NCBI RefSeq assembly: GCF_011764585.1
Contig: NZ_AP022853.1
Location: 1,967,501 to 2,031,500, forward strand
Direction of reading: 5' to 3'
DNA from: Sulfurimicrobium lacus
Lineage (GTDB): Bacteria > Pseudomonadota > Gammaproteobacteria > Burkholderiales > Sulfuricellaceae
Length of the DNA: 64,000 nucleotides
The notes under the pieces are model-generated. The model worked only from the letters and a program-made list of their open reading frames with translations, did not search any database and was not told the origin of the DNA. Both the position numbers and the translations under genes were made by a program. Of the stretch, positions 7,465-16,108 are shown piece after piece. Positions within the stretch are counted from its first letter, which is position 1; each line of letters begins with the position of its first letter.

Positions 7465-7709
7465 AACTCCTTATCTCAACTTTCTGCCTGGTGTTTCTGC
7501 GCGCGCTCCAGCAGCAGAACGTGATCCACGGGCGCTATGCGCTCGCTGCGGTGCTGCCCTTCGGCCTCGCTGCGGCGGAAGTGGCCACGACGCTATGGGT
7601 GGTGCATATCGGCTGGCCATCTGTGCCGTGGGTGGGTGCGGGTGGCTCGCTGGGCGTGCTTAGTGCGATGGCCTTGTATCGCCGCATTCTGCACAAGGGG
7701 GCGGCATGA
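7461..7709 (+). CDS. Small two-helix membrane protein in early operon
   Basis: An 82-residue product from a GTG start overlapping the methyltransferase stop (GTGA). Two hydrophobic stretches (ALAAVLPFGLAAAEVATTLW and VGAGGSLGVLSAMALY) suggest two membrane helices, with a basic C-terminus (RRILHKGAA). Its position in the replication operon argues against a holin. The stop overlaps the start of the primase/helicase. I do not recognise a family. Confidence 0.7.
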   Translation: MKLLISTFCLVFLRALQQQNVIHGRYALAAVLPFGLAAAEVATTLWVVHIGWPSVPWVGAGGSLGVLSAMALYRRILHKGAA

Positions 7710-9730
7710 TGGCCAATATTATACAGCTACCTTTCAGGGGCGCAGGCGCCACGCGCGAGGACTGGCTGCACTTCGACGTGCTGCTGGGCCTCACCGCCGA
7801 TCTGCTGCCGGTGGTTTCCAATCTCAACGCAACGATCAGCCCGAACAGCACCATGCAGGGCCTGGGCAAAACGCCCAGCCGGTACAACGGCAACCGTCAG
7901 GCGATCGGCTTCTCGCAATGGACGCAGCACCGCGCGACGCCCGAAGAAATCGAGTCATGGAGCAAGGAGCAAGACTATGGAATATGCCTGCAAACCCGCA
8001 CCATCCGCGCCATTGATGTGGACATCCCGGACGCCGAGCAATCCCGAAGTGTGCAGGATTTCATCGCTGCACGATTCCACCTCCCGCGGCGTACTCGCGA
8101 TAATTCTGCCAAGTTCCTCGTCGTCCTCGACTGCCCTGGCGAACTCTACAAGCGCAAGATCAAAACCGCCCACGGCATAATCGAGTTACTGGCTACCGGC
8201 CAGCAGTTCATCGCGGTCGGGACGCACATCTCCGGCGTGCGCTACGAATGGGCGGCCGGCTTGCCCGATGAAATCCCGCCCGTCACGCCCGCCCAGCTGG
8301 ATGCGCTGTGGACGGATCTGGCCGCCGAGTTCGGCATCGAGGCGCCCACCGAGTCGGGCGCCAGCAGCAAGTCGCAGAAGCTGGCCGAGGTGGCGCAGAA
8401 CGATCCGATCGCCCAGCACCTGTTCGATAAGCAACTGGTCAGGCGCACCGAGCGCGATGGCCGGGTGCACATCGATTGCCCCTGGGAAGCCGAGCACACC
8501 ACCGAGACGGGCGACACGTCCACTACGTACTGGCCGGCGCATACGGGCGGCTACGAGAATGGGCATTTCAAGTGCCTGCATGCCCATTGCGAGCATCGCG
8601 AAGATCACGAGTTCCTGGACGCCATCGGGTATGTGGATGCGTCATTGCTGTCCGAGTTCGAGGCCATCGCCGATGCGCCCGCGCCGATCGGCGATGCGCA
8701 AGCCGATACGCCTAAATTCAAGTTCAAGGTTGAGCCGGCGCACCTGTTCACCCAGCATGCGCAGCCATCCTGGATTGTAAAAGGGGTGTTACCGCGTGCC
8801 GAGATGGCGGTGGTGTATGGCGACTCGGGATCTGGCAAGACGTTCCTGGTGCTCGATCTCGGCATTGCCATCGCGACAGGTGCCGAGTGGCGGGGCATTC
8901 AGTGCAAGAAGGGCAGGGTGGTGTACGTGGCGGCGGAAGGCGCGGCGGGCTTCCGCAATCGTCTCAAGGCATACGCCCACGAGCACCAGATCGATCTGGC
9001 CAGTCTGGATATAGGTGTGATCTCTGGTGCGCCCAACCTGATGGAAAAAGCCGATGCGGTGGACGTGGCTAAGTCCATTGTGCACTCGGGCGGTGCGGAC
9101 ATCGTAGTGCTCGATACCTTCGCCCAGGTGATGCCTGGTGCGAACGAGAACAGCGGAGAGGACGTGGGCAAGGCGCTGGCGCATTGCAAGGGCATCCACA
9201 CGGCCACAGGCGCGATGGTGATCCTGGTGCACCACTCGGGCAAGGACTCATCCCGCGGGGCGCGTGGGTGGTCAGGTTTGCGCGCGGCCGCCGATTGTGA
9301 GATCGAGGTGATCCGATCAAACGATGACCGCGCGGCGACCGTTACCAAGCTCAAGGATGGCGAGGATGGTGCCGAGTTCGGTTTTCAATTGCGCACCGTC
9401 GTGGTGGGCTTCGATGACGACGGCGATGAGATCACCAGCTGCGTGCTGGAGCACACCGAAGGGCGGGGCAACGCTCGCAGCCGCAAGAAGATCAAGGGCG
9501 ATGTGCAGAAGCTGGTGGTGGACACGCTCACCGAGATGATCGGACTCGATCAAAGCGGTCAAGGAATCGACCGCGAAGTGCTGGCGAATGAGGTGGTCGG
9601 GAAGATGGAACACGATGGGGATGGGAGGGACCGCCGGGGGTTTCGGGTGAAAAGAGCGATCGACGGTTTGCGCGATGTGGGCGTGCTACTTGCAAATGGC
9701 TGCAAGTTGGTGCTGGTCGGGAATGCCTAA
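7706..9730 (+). CDS. Phage replication protein: primase-like N-terminus and RepA-type helicase
   Basis: The 674-residue protein joins an N-terminal primase-type domain (residues about 30-200, with GICLQTRTIRAIDVDIPD as a possible acidic active-site region) to a cysteine/histidine-containing middle (FKCLHAHCEHREDHEF, residues about 290-305) and a RecA-like AAA ATPase of the RepA/AAA_25 type (Walker A YGDSGSGKT near residue 372, Walker B IVVLDTF, and ILVHHSGKD). Such proteins act as primase-helicases at the replication fork. It ends the rightward early operon, directly before the repeat cluster at 9744. Confidence 0.85.
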   Translation: MMANIIQLPFRGAGATREDWLHFDVLLGLTADLLPVVSNLNATISPNSTMQGLGKTPSRYNGNRQAIGFSQWTQHRATPEEIESWSKEQDYGICLQTRTIRAIDVDIPDAEQSRSVQDFIAARFHLPRRTRDNSAKFLVVLDCPGELYKRKIKTAHGIIELLATGQQFIAVGTHISGVRYEWAAGLPDEIPPVTPAQLDALWTDLAAEFGIEAPTESGASSKSQKLAEVAQNDPIAQHLFDKQLVRRTERDGRVHIDCPWEAEHTTETGDTSTTYWPAHTGGYENGHFKCLHAHCEHREDHEFLDAIGYVDASLLSEFEAIADAPAPIGDAQADTPKFKFKVEPAHLFTQHAQPSWIVKGVLPRAEMAVVYGDSGSGKTFLVLDLGIAIATGAEWRGIQCKKGRVVYVAAEGAAGFRNRLKAYAHEHQIDLASLDIGVISGAPNLMEKADAVDVAKSIVHSGGADIVVLDTFAQVMPGANENSGEDVGKALAHCKGIHTATGAMVILVHHSGKDSSRGARGWSGLRAAADCEIEVIRSNDDRAATVTKLKDGEDGAEFGFQLRTVVVGFDDDGDEITSCVLEHTEGRGNARSRKKIKGDVQKLVVDTLTEMIGLDQSGQGIDREVLANEVVGKMEHDGDGRDRRGFRVKRAIDGLRDVGVLLANGCKLVLVGNA

Positions 9731-9743
9731 CTTGCAAAATTTT

Positions 9744-9830
9744 ACTGGAACACTGGCACAAGTTGGCACATGTGCCACGTCGTTCCACTGGAACACTGGA
9801 ACACTGGAACACACCCCTTTAGGGGTGTTC
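9744..9830. repeat. Short iteron-like repeats and hairpin behind the primase/helicase gene
   Basis: The 8-base unit CTGGAACA occurs at 9745-9752 (followed by the variant CTGGCACA) and three times head to tail at 9788-9811. The inverse sequence TGTGCCAC lies between at 9771, and GTTCC-ACT-GGAAC forms a dyad. A hairpin ACACCCC-TTTA-GGGGTGT follows at 9811-9828 without a U tract. The cluster fills the only sizeable gap between the replication gene and the late region, so it may be an origin or control site. Confidence 0.6.
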
Positions 9831-9902
9831 CGTTGTGCCACAGAAATGCGTGCCTGTGCCATTTCAATCGGTAATTTTTTACAACATCACGGGAAGGGTG
9901 TT

Positions 9903-10166
9903 ATGGACGTAAAAAACAACAAGAAACAAAAAACCGTAGCGGTGAACGACAACGGTTTGCGCATCGGTGAGGATCATCCGAATGCCAAGCTGACGGATGC
10001 CGATGTGGAGCGGATTCGCTCGATGCACGAGGACGGTGTGAACTACGAAACCCTGGCCGATAAGTTCGAGGTCAGCAAGTGGGCCGTTGGTCGGATATGT
10101 CGCTATGAGCGACGAGCGCAAACCCCAGCCGATTTCAAGCATGTGCACGTGTCGGATTGCGAATAG
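9903..10166 (+). CDS. Small HTH protein, candidate late regulator
   Basis: The 87-residue product (MDVKNNKKQKTVAVNDNG...) carries a homeodomain-like helix-turn-helix (LTDADVERIRSMHEDG, YETLADKFEVSKWAVGRIC) of a kind also seen next to HNH/AP2 nucleases. It has no nuclease domain. The start ATG follows GGAAGGG. It lies alone between the early and late operons; the first late promoter-like motif (10143) lies in its 3' end. This placement is typical of late gene activators, but that role is inference. Confidence 0.7.
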   Translation: MDVKNNKKQKTVAVNDNGLRIGEDHPNAKLTDADVERIRSMHEDGVNYETLADKFEVSKWAVGRICRYERRAQTPADFKHVHVSDCE

Positions 10167-10174
10167 GATGGAAT
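10143..10174 (+). promoter_or_regulatory. Late promoter-like motif, copy 0 (terS)
   Basis: GTGCACGTG, 17 bases, then TGGAAT. Six bases later comes the terS ATG, placing the expected transcript start on the A of the ATG. The geometry is identical to the copies at 12138 and 15091, with one mismatch in the nine-base box. It overlaps the end of the preceding gene. Confidence 0.55.
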
Positions 10175-10180
10175 GCACGC

Positions 10181-10639
10181 ATGAAATTGACACCTGAAAA
10201 GCTCACTGCGTTTTGCGCAGCCCTCGCGGAGACATGCAATGTAGGCCGGGCGTGCAATGCTGTGGGCATTTCTCGCCAAACCGCCTACAACTGGCGAGAG
10301 TCCGACGCCGACTTCGCCCTGACATGGGAACGTGCCATGAAGGCCGGCCTGCTGGCCCTTGAGGATGAAGCGCACCGCCGTGCCTTCGAGGGCGTGGATG
10401 AGCCCGTTTTCTACAAGGGCGATGAGTGCGGCAGTGTGCGCAAATACAGCGACACGCTGACCATCTTCCTGCTGAAAGCCCACGACCCCGACAAATACCG
10501 CGAGAACAGCCGCATGGAACTGACCGGCGCCAACGGCGGCCCGGTGCAAATCAGCGACACCGAGCGCGCCGCCAAGATCGCCGCAATCCTTGCCGCCGCC
10601 AAAGCCCGCAAGGATTCGGATGTTTCCGACCTCGTTTGA
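10181..10639 (+). CDS. terS: Terminase small subunit
   Basis: The 152-residue protein has an N-terminal helix-turn-helix (NVGRACNAVGISRQTAYNWRESD, residues about 18-40, spoken of here in parts) used by small terminases to recognise packaging sites, followed by helical regions and a C-terminus rich in Ala and Lys. It lies just before the large subunit and overlaps it by 20 bases. No clear ribosome site lies at normal distance from the ATG; AGGATGG is too far upstream, consistent with a leaderless message from the motif at 10143. Confidence 0.85.
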   Translation: MKLTPEKLTAFCAALAETCNVGRACNAVGISRQTAYNWRESDADFALTWERAMKAGLLALEDEAHRRAFEGVDEPVFYKGDECGSVRKYSDTLTIFLLKAHDPDKYRENSRMELTGANGGPVQISDTERAAKIAAILAAAKARKDSDVSDLV

Positions 10640-12134
10640 CCGCGACCTGCTGGGCTACCTCACGCCCGACGAACTGGCCGAACTCGACCTGCTCATCACC
10701 AGCGACCAGACGATCTGGCGCCCGCTGCCCGGCCCGCAATTGGTGGCCTTCGAATCCGACGCCGACATCATCGGCTACGGGGGCGCGGCCGGCGGCGGCA
10801 AGACTGACCTCGCCTGTGGCAAATCGCTGACCCAGCACCAGAAGGTGCTCGTGCTGCGCCGCGAGGCCACGCAGCTAACCGGCATCATCGACCGCTTTAC
10901 CGAACTCATCGGAAGCCGCGACGGCTACAACGGCGCCGAGCGCATTTGGCGCCTGCCCGGCAAGCAAATTGAATTTGGTTCGACGCCGAACCTCGACGAC
11001 TGGAACAAGTACCAGGGCCGCCCCCACGACCTGCTGGTGTTCGACGAGGCGGCCAACTTCCTGGAAGCCCAGGTCCGCGCGCTGCTGGGCTGGCTGCGCT
11101 CGGTTGATCCTGCCCAGCGGTGCCATGCGCTGCTGACCTTCAACCCGCCGACCACGGCCGAGGGCCGGTGGATCACGGCCTTCTTTGCCCCCTGGCTCGA
11201 TAAGAAGCACCCGAAGCCCGCCCAGCCGGGCGAGTTGCGGTGGTTCGCCATGATCGACGGCGAAGAGGCCGAGGTACCGAACGGCGAGCCATTCCAGCAC
11301 GGCGCCGACCTCATCAAGCCGATGAGCCGGACGTTCATCCCTTCGCGTGTCAGCGACAACCCCTACCTCATGGGAACCGGCTACATGGCAACCCTGCAAT
11401 CCCTACCCGAGCCGCTGCGCTCGCAGATGCTTTATGGCGACTTCAACGCGGGCATCGAGGACGACCCGTGGCAAGTCATCCCGACCGCATGGGCGGAAGA
11501 GGCCCAGGCACGATGGAAGCGGCCCGACAAGCTGGCGCCCATGGACTCGCTGGGGGTGGATGTGGCGCGCGGTGGCCGGGACAATACGCTCATTGCCCGC
11601 CGCCATGGTATGTGGTTCGACGAGGCGCTGGTATATGCTGGATCTCAAACCCCGGATGGCCCATCCGTCGCGGGCCTCACCATTGCGGCCATGCGCGATC
11701 AGGCCGTGATTCACATCGATGTCATCGGCGTGGGCTCATCGCCCTATGACTTCCTGAGCGACGCCGGGCAACAGGTGGTCGGCGTCAATGTGGCCGAAGC
11801 CGCGCGCGGGCTTGACAAGTCCGGCCGGATGCGCTTCAAGAACCAGCGCAGCGAACTGTGGTGGCGCATGCGCGAAGCGCTCGACCCGGCCAACAACACG
11901 GGCATCGCCCTGCCGCCAGATCCACGCCTCTTGGCTGACCTTTGCGCTCCGACGTGGGAACTATCGGGCTCGACCATCTACGTGGCAAGCCGCGAGCAGA
12001 TCATAGACAAGATCGGGCGCTCGCCCGACTACGGCAGCGCATACGTGTTGGCCCTGCTCGATACACCAAAGTACAAGACCATCGCCGCCATAGGCGGCAG
12101 CAAGAAGCGCCGGGAGTACAACCCTTACGCCTAA
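10620..12134 (+). CDS. terL: Terminase large subunit
   Basis: The 504-residue packaging motor has a Walker A motif GGAAGGGKTD near residue 55, a Walker B region (DLLVFDEAANF) with the catalytic Glu, and a C-terminal RNase H-like nuclease part with acidic residues (SLGVDVARGGRDNT). The start MFPTSFDRDLLGYL at 10620 is chosen over 10590 because it lessens overlap with terS. It translocates DNA into the prohead and cuts concatemers. The following gap contains the second late promoter-like motif. Confidence 0.93.
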   Translation: MFPTSFDRDLLGYLTPDELAELDLLITSDQTIWRPLPGPQLVAFESDADIIGYGGAAGGGKTDLACGKSLTQHQKVLVLRREATQLTGIIDRFTELIGSRDGYNGAERIWRLPGKQIEFGSTPNLDDWNKYQGRPHDLLVFDEAANFLEAQVRALLGWLRSVDPAQRCHALLTFNPPTTAEGRWITAFFAPWLDKKHPKPAQPGELRWFAMIDGEEAEVPNGEPFQHGADLIKPMSRTFIPSRVSDNPYLMGTGYMATLQSLPEPLRSQMLYGDFNAGIEDDPWQVIPTAWAEEAQARWKRPDKLAPMDSLGVDVARGGRDNTLIARRHGMWFDEALVYAGSQTPDGPSVAGLTIAAMRDQAVIHIDVIGVGSSPYDFLSDAGQQVVGVNVAEAARGLDKSGRMRFKNQRSELWWRMREALDPANNTGIALPPDPRLLADLCAPTWELSGSTIYVASREQIIDKIGRSPDYGSAYVLALLDTPKYKTIAAIGGSKKRREYNPYA

Positions 12135-12137
12135 AGG

Positions 12138-12169
12138 GTGCACGTACCGCACGACGTGCCCCCTAGAGT
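12138..12169 (+). promoter_or_regulatory. Late promoter-like motif, copy 1
   Basis: GTGCACGTA at 12138-12146, then 17 bases, then TAGAGT at 12164-12169. The ATG of the GNAT gene begins seven bases after the -10-like box, so the transcript may begin at the start codon. Confidence 0.75.
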
Positions 12170-12176
12170 TCCGCGC

Positions 12177-12638
12177 ATGGAACCAACCATCCGCACCATC
12201 ACCGTAGACGAAGCCTTCGACTCGCCCGTGTTCGCCGCCCTGTGTGACGAATACCGGACGGAATCGTTGCGCAACCCCCATTTGATAGGCGCGCTGCCAG
12301 ATCGCGCCGGGTATGAACGCATGGTCGACGCCGGTCTGTTGTACCCGTTGGGCGTATTCGTCGGCGACGAACTGGCCGGTATATGCGCTGTCCTTATCAC
12401 GCCCGTGCTGCATTTCGGCGGCAAGCTGATCGCTTCGACCGAAACCCTGTTCATAGCCGAAGCGCACCGTGCAGGCGGCGCGGGCATGAAGCTGCTACGC
12501 GCAGCCGAAGCCGTGGCTATCCACGCGGGAGCGGGCGGCCTTTACGTGACGGCTCCGACCGGCGGGCGCCTTGAGCGCTTGCTGCCGCACGTGGGGTACC
12601 ACGAAACCAATCGCATTTTCTTTCGGGGGCTGATATGA
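12177..12638 (+). CDS. GNAT-type acetyltransferase in phage head operon
   Basis: The 153-residue protein (MEPTIRTITVDEAFDSPVF...) has the GNAT fold features: a beta4-type strand (LYPLGVFVGDELAGICAVL), and the acetyl-CoA loop region EAHRAGGAGMKLLRAAE near residue 98. A GNAT protein at this site is usual in BPP-1-like podoviruses, where its substrate is unknown. The start lacks a Shine-Dalgarno and sits at the expected +1 of the upstream motif. Its stop overlaps the next start. Confidence 0.8.
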   Translation: MEPTIRTITVDEAFDSPVFAALCDEYRTESLRNPHLIGALPDRAGYERMVDAGLLYPLGVFVGDELAGICAVLITPVLHFGGKLIASTETLFIAEAHRAGGAGMKLLRAAEAVAIHAGAGGLYVTAPTGGRLERLLPHVGYHETNRIFFRGLI

Positions 12639-13096
12639 CCGGGCTCGCACTGGCAGAAAGCCGCCTCCCGGCCATGAGCGACGATGCTATCGACAAGGTG
12701 CGCAGTCTGGAAGCCGCGATGCGCGGCATGCCCCAGGTTGCGCCACGCACCGAGCACCTGATCCATGGCGGCATGTACGCCCGAACGATTCGCATCCCCG
12801 CCGGCGCCGTACTGACCGGCGCATTCATCAAGTTGGCTACCGTGCTGATAGTCAACGGCGAATGCACCGTCTTCACCGGCGGCGACACGCTGGAACTGCG
12901 CGGCTATCACGTCATCCCGGCCAGCGCTGGGCGCAAGCAGGTATTCATAGCCCACGTCGACACCGACCTGACGATGCTATTCCCCAGCAGCGCGGCATCG
13001 GTAGAACAAGCCGAAGCGGAATTTACCGACGAATATCCTATGCTCCTGTCCCGCCAGATCGCGGAGCAGGATTCAATCATCATTACCGGAGAATAA
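12635..13096 (+). CDS. Phage structural-operon protein, cupin-like
   Basis: The 153-residue product has a central beta-rich part (HLIHGGMYARTIRIPAGAV, LIVNGECTVFTGGDTLELRG) that reads like a single-domain cupin, and an acidic C-terminus. It is coupled to the GNAT gene by a four-base overlap. Homologues occur at this position in related podoviruses; I know of no assigned function. The cupin reading is from pattern only. Confidence 0.7.
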   Translation: MTGLALAESRLPAMSDDAIDKVRSLEAAMRGMPQVAPRTEHLIHGGMYARTIRIPAGAVLTGAFIKLATVLIVNGECTVFTGGDTLELRGYHVIPASAGRKQVFIAHVDTDLTMLFPSSAASVEQAEAEFTDEYPMLLSRQIAEQDSIIITGE

Positions 13097-13098
13097 GC

Positions 13099-13413
13099 AT
13101 GTCAGGAGCTACCACGATGGTAATGGCCGGCGCCGCCCTTGCCGGCACGGCCTACAGCATCTATTCGGGCGAGCGCGCCGCCGACGCCCAATCCAGCGCG
13201 CAGAACCAGGCTAAAGCGCAGGCGGATAAGCAAGCAACCGCAGCTGACCAGGCGCAGAACCGCGCCAACCAGAAGAAGCCCGACACATCAGCCATTCTCT
13301 CGGCTGCGGGGCAAGCAGGCAAAGCCGGCGAGTCCGGTACGATGCTGACCGGCCCGGCTGGTGTTGGCGCCAACACGCTGAACCTGGGCAAAAATACGTT
13401 GCTCGGGGCCTAA
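13099..13413 (+). CDS. Small phage virion-associated protein
   Basis: The 104-residue product begins MSGATTMVMAGAALAGTAYS, a Gly/Ala-rich hydrophobic segment. A Gln/Ala-rich helical region (AQSSAQNQAKAQADKQATA) and a Gly-rich C-terminus follow. This pattern resembles the small internal or membrane-interacting virion proteins of podoviruses, and the start is like that of the 20644 protein. It lies three bases after the preceding stop and just before the portal gene. Confidence 0.65.
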   Translation: MSGATTMVMAGAALAGTAYSIYSGERAADAQSSAQNQAKAQADKQATAADQAQNRANQKKPDTSAILSAAGQAGKAGESGTMLTGPAGVGANTLNLGKNTLLGA

Positions 13414-13416
13414 CCC

Positions 13417-15084
13417 ATGGATGAACTCTCCAAGCGTAAACTCCTGCTTTCGCGCTGGGGGCAGTTGCAAAACGAGCGCGCAAGCTGGATGCCGCACTGG
13501 CAGGACATCAGCGATTACCTGTTGCCTCGCTCGGGGCGTTTCTTCGTCCAGGATCGCAACCGCGGCGAGAAGCGTCACAATAATATCTACGATTCAACCG
13601 GCACTCGCGCGCTGCGTGTACTCGCCGCCGGCATGATGGCCGGCATGACCAGCCCGGCGCGCCCATGGTTCCGCCTCACCACGTCCGACCCGCAGCTCGA
13701 CGAGTCGGCGGCCGTCAAGACATGGCTGGCCGACGTGACCCGCATCATGCAGATGGTATTCGCTAAGTCAAACACCTACCGCGCGCTGCATTCGATGTAT
13801 GAGGAACTCGGCGCCTTCGGCACGGCAAGCAGCATCGTGCTGCCAGATTTTGATTCTGTCATTCACCACTACCCACTGACTACGGGTGAATTCGCCATGG
13901 CTACCGATCATCGCGGCCGGGTAAATACGCTTTTCCGCGAATTCCAGATGACCGTAGCGCAAGCGGTGCGCGAGTTCGGCCGCGACAATTGCAGCACCGC
14001 GGTACAAAACCTGTTCGATCGGGGCACTCTGGAAGCGTGGATCTCTGTTACACACGCCATAGAGCCGCGTGCTGATCGCGACCAAACCAAGCGCGATGAC
14101 CGCAACATGGCATGGAAATCGATCTATTACGAGAGCGGCGGCAACGAGGAAAGGATTCTGCGTGAATCTGGCTTCAAGGACTTCCCTGCCTTGTGCCCGC
14201 GCTGGGCCACCACCGGCGGAGACGTTTACGGCAACAGCCCTGCCATGGAAGCGCTCGGAGACATCAAGCAGCTGCAGCACGAACAACTGCGCAAGGCGCA
14301 GGGCATCGACTACAAGACCAATCCCCCGCTGCAAGTTCCAACCAGCATGAAGAATCGCGAGGCCGAAACCCTGCCTGGTGGTATCAGCTACGTGGACATG
14401 ACCGGCCCAAACGGGGGCATCAAGACCGCCTTCGAAGTCAATATCGACCTGAGCCACTTGCTCATGGATATCCAGGATGTGCGCGAGCGCATCAAGGGCA
14501 GCTTCTACGCCGACCTGTTCCTCATGCTTGCCAACAACACCAATCCCAGCATGACCGCCACCGAAGTGGCCGAGCGGCACGAAGAAAAGCTACTCATGCT
14601 TGGCCCGGTGCTGGAACGCTTGCACAACGAAATCCTTGACCCGCTGATCGAAATGGCATTCAGCCGCATGGTCGAGGCCAACATCGTGCCACCCGCGCCT
14701 GAAGAATTGCAAGGCCGGGATCTGAATGTCGAGTTCGTCAGCATGCTGGCCCAGGCGCAGCGCGCGATTGCCACCAACTCCGTGGATCGCTTCGTCGGCA
14801 ACCTGGGCGCAGTGGCTAACATCAAGCCGGAAGTCCTCGACAAGTTCGACGCCGACCGCTGGGCCGACGCCTACGCCGACATGCTCGGCATAGATCCCGA
14901 ACTGATCGTGCCGGGCGATAAGGTGGCCTTGATCCGCCAGCAGCGCGCCCAGGCGGCCCAGGCGCAGCAGCAGGCCGCCATGCTCAACCAGGGGGCCGAC
15001 ACCGCACAGAAGCTGGGCGGCGTGGATACCAGCAAGCAAAGCGCGCTCACCGATGTGACCCGCGCATTCAGCGGCTACACCTGA
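13417..15084 (+). CDS. Portal (head-tail connector) protein
   Basis: The 555-residue protein matches the podovirus head-tail connecting protein family. The N-terminus is typical (WMPHWQDISDYLLPRSGRFF), followed by RALRVLAAGMMAGMTSPARPWFRL and a long helical C-terminal region rich in Gln/Ala (QQRAQAAQAQQQAAMLNQ). It forms the dodecameric ring through which DNA enters and leaves the capsid. Length is usual for the family. A late promoter-like motif follows. Confidence 0.93.
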   Translation: MDELSKRKLLLSRWGQLQNERASWMPHWQDISDYLLPRSGRFFVQDRNRGEKRHNNIYDSTGTRALRVLAAGMMAGMTSPARPWFRLTTSDPQLDESAAVKTWLADVTRIMQMVFAKSNTYRALHSMYEELGAFGTASSIVLPDFDSVIHHYPLTTGEFAMATDHRGRVNTLFREFQMTVAQAVREFGRDNCSTAVQNLFDRGTLEAWISVTHAIEPRADRDQTKRDDRNMAWKSIYYESGGNEERILRESGFKDFPALCPRWATTGGDVYGNSPAMEALGDIKQLQHEQLRKAQGIDYKTNPPLQVPTSMKNREAETLPGGISYVDMTGPNGGIKTAFEVNIDLSHLLMDIQDVRERIKGSFYADLFLMLANNTNPSMTATEVAERHEEKLLMLGPVLERLHNEILDPLIEMAFSRMVEANIVPPAPEELQGRDLNVEFVSMLAQAQRAIATNSVDRFVGNLGAVANIKPEVLDKFDADRWADAYADMLGIDPELIVPGDKVALIRQQRAQAAQAQQQAAMLNQGADTAQKLGGVDTSKQSALTDVTRAFSGYT

Positions 15085-15090
15085 TGAATA

Positions 15091-15122
15091 GTGCACGTAC
15101 CGACTGGCGCCCCGCATAGGCT
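15091..15122 (+). promoter_or_regulatory. Late promoter-like motif, copy 2
   Basis: GTGCACGTA at 15091-15099, 17 bases, TAGGCT at 15117-15122, then GCGCAC and the ATG at 15129. The expected +1 coincides with the start codon. No Shine-Dalgarno is seen. Confidence 0.75.
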
Positions 15123-15128
15123 GCGCAC

Positions 15129-15476
15129 ATGAGCAATTACGACCCGACCGACATTCGCAGCCAGGAGCGCACCAGGGGCGACAATGACCTGCGCAACAAA
15201 CTGGCAACGGATACGGAAGAGGCCGACCTTAAGTGGCTCATGGGTAGCAAGCGGGGGCGCCGCATCGTATGGCGTCTTCTGGATCGAGCCGGAGTGTTCC
15301 GGCTTTCGTTCAATACCAACTCGATGGCGATGGCGTTCAACGAGGGCAACAAGAACGAAGGCCTGCGCACCGTAGCGCAAATCCACAAGCTATGCCCTGA
15401 GCTTTACCCCGTAATGGTGAAGGAACAGATCCATGACAACCGAAACGATGATAACGGCAGCCGCAAAGACCACTGA
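15129..15476 (+). CDS. Bbp19-like phage protein
   Basis: The 115-residue product has a pattern I associate with the Bbp19-like family of BPP-1-type phages (DLKWLMGSKRGRRIVWRLLDRAGV, FNEGNKNEGLRTVAQI). It lies between portal and scaffold and overlaps the scaffold start by 44 bases. The role is unknown; position suggests head assembly. The C-terminus is very polar (NRNDDNGSRKDH). Confidence 0.8.
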   Translation: MSNYDPTDIRSQERTRGDNDLRNKLATDTEEADLKWLMGSKRGRRIVWRLLDRAGVFRLSFNTNSMAMAFNEGNKNEGLRTVAQIHKLCPELYPVMVKEQIHDNRNDDNGSRKDH

Positions 15477-16095
15477 AAGCGCCGATGCATCTGGGCAGGC
15501 CACCCAGCAAGCCGCTACTGGTGCGGAAGCGGGGAGCCAACAGCAGCAAGCTACCGAAGGGCAAGGCACCCAAGGCCAACAGGCTGAAGGCACCAAGACC
15601 GAAGGCGACCAGCAACAGCAGGAGAACAAGCCGGAAGGCGCGCCTGAAAATTACGAGTTCAAGGCTCCCGAGGGGCAGCAGTTCGACGATACCGTTATCG
15701 GTGCTTTCTCCGAAGTCGCCAAGGAATTGAACCTGCCGCAGGACGCAGCGCAGAAGGTGCTCGACAAGATGGCCCCGGTCATCCAAGCGCGCCATATGGA
15801 GCAGTTCGAGGCCGCCCGCGCTCAATGGGCAGAAACTGCCAAGTCTGACAAGGAATTCGGCGGCGAGAAGCTGGACGAAAACCTCGCCATGGCAAAGAAG
15901 GCTATCGACACCTTCGGCACCCCCGAGTTCCGCGCGCTGCTGAACGATTCCGGCTTCGGCAACCACCCCGAAGTCATCCGGGTGTTTTACCGGGCGGGCA
16001 AGGCAATCAGTGAAGACCGCTTCGTGGCCGGCAGCGGGGGCGGTAAAACGCCCCAGTCGGTTGCCCAGCGGATGTACCCAGGCATGAACCCCTAA
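15433..16095 (+). CDS. Capsid scaffold protein
   Basis: The 220-residue protein begins with a low-complexity Ala/Thr/Gln/Gly stretch (about residues 1-70) followed by a helical region (VAKELNLPQDAAQKVLDKMAP) and a basic C-terminus. It directly precedes the major capsid gene. Composition, size and position fit the podovirus scaffolding proteins that line the prohead and are lost on maturation. Confidence 0.8.
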   Translation: MTTETMITAAAKTTESADASGQATQQAATGAEAGSQQQQATEGQGTQGQQAEGTKTEGDQQQQENKPEGAPENYEFKAPEGQQFDDTVIGAFSEVAKELNLPQDAAQKVLDKMAPVIQARHMEQFEAARAQWAETAKSDKEFGGEKLDENLAMAKKAIDTFGTPEFRALLNDSGFGNHPEVIRVFYRAGKAISEDRFVAGSGGGKTPQSVAQRMYPGMNP

Positions 16096-16108
16096 AAGGA
16101 GAATCTAA

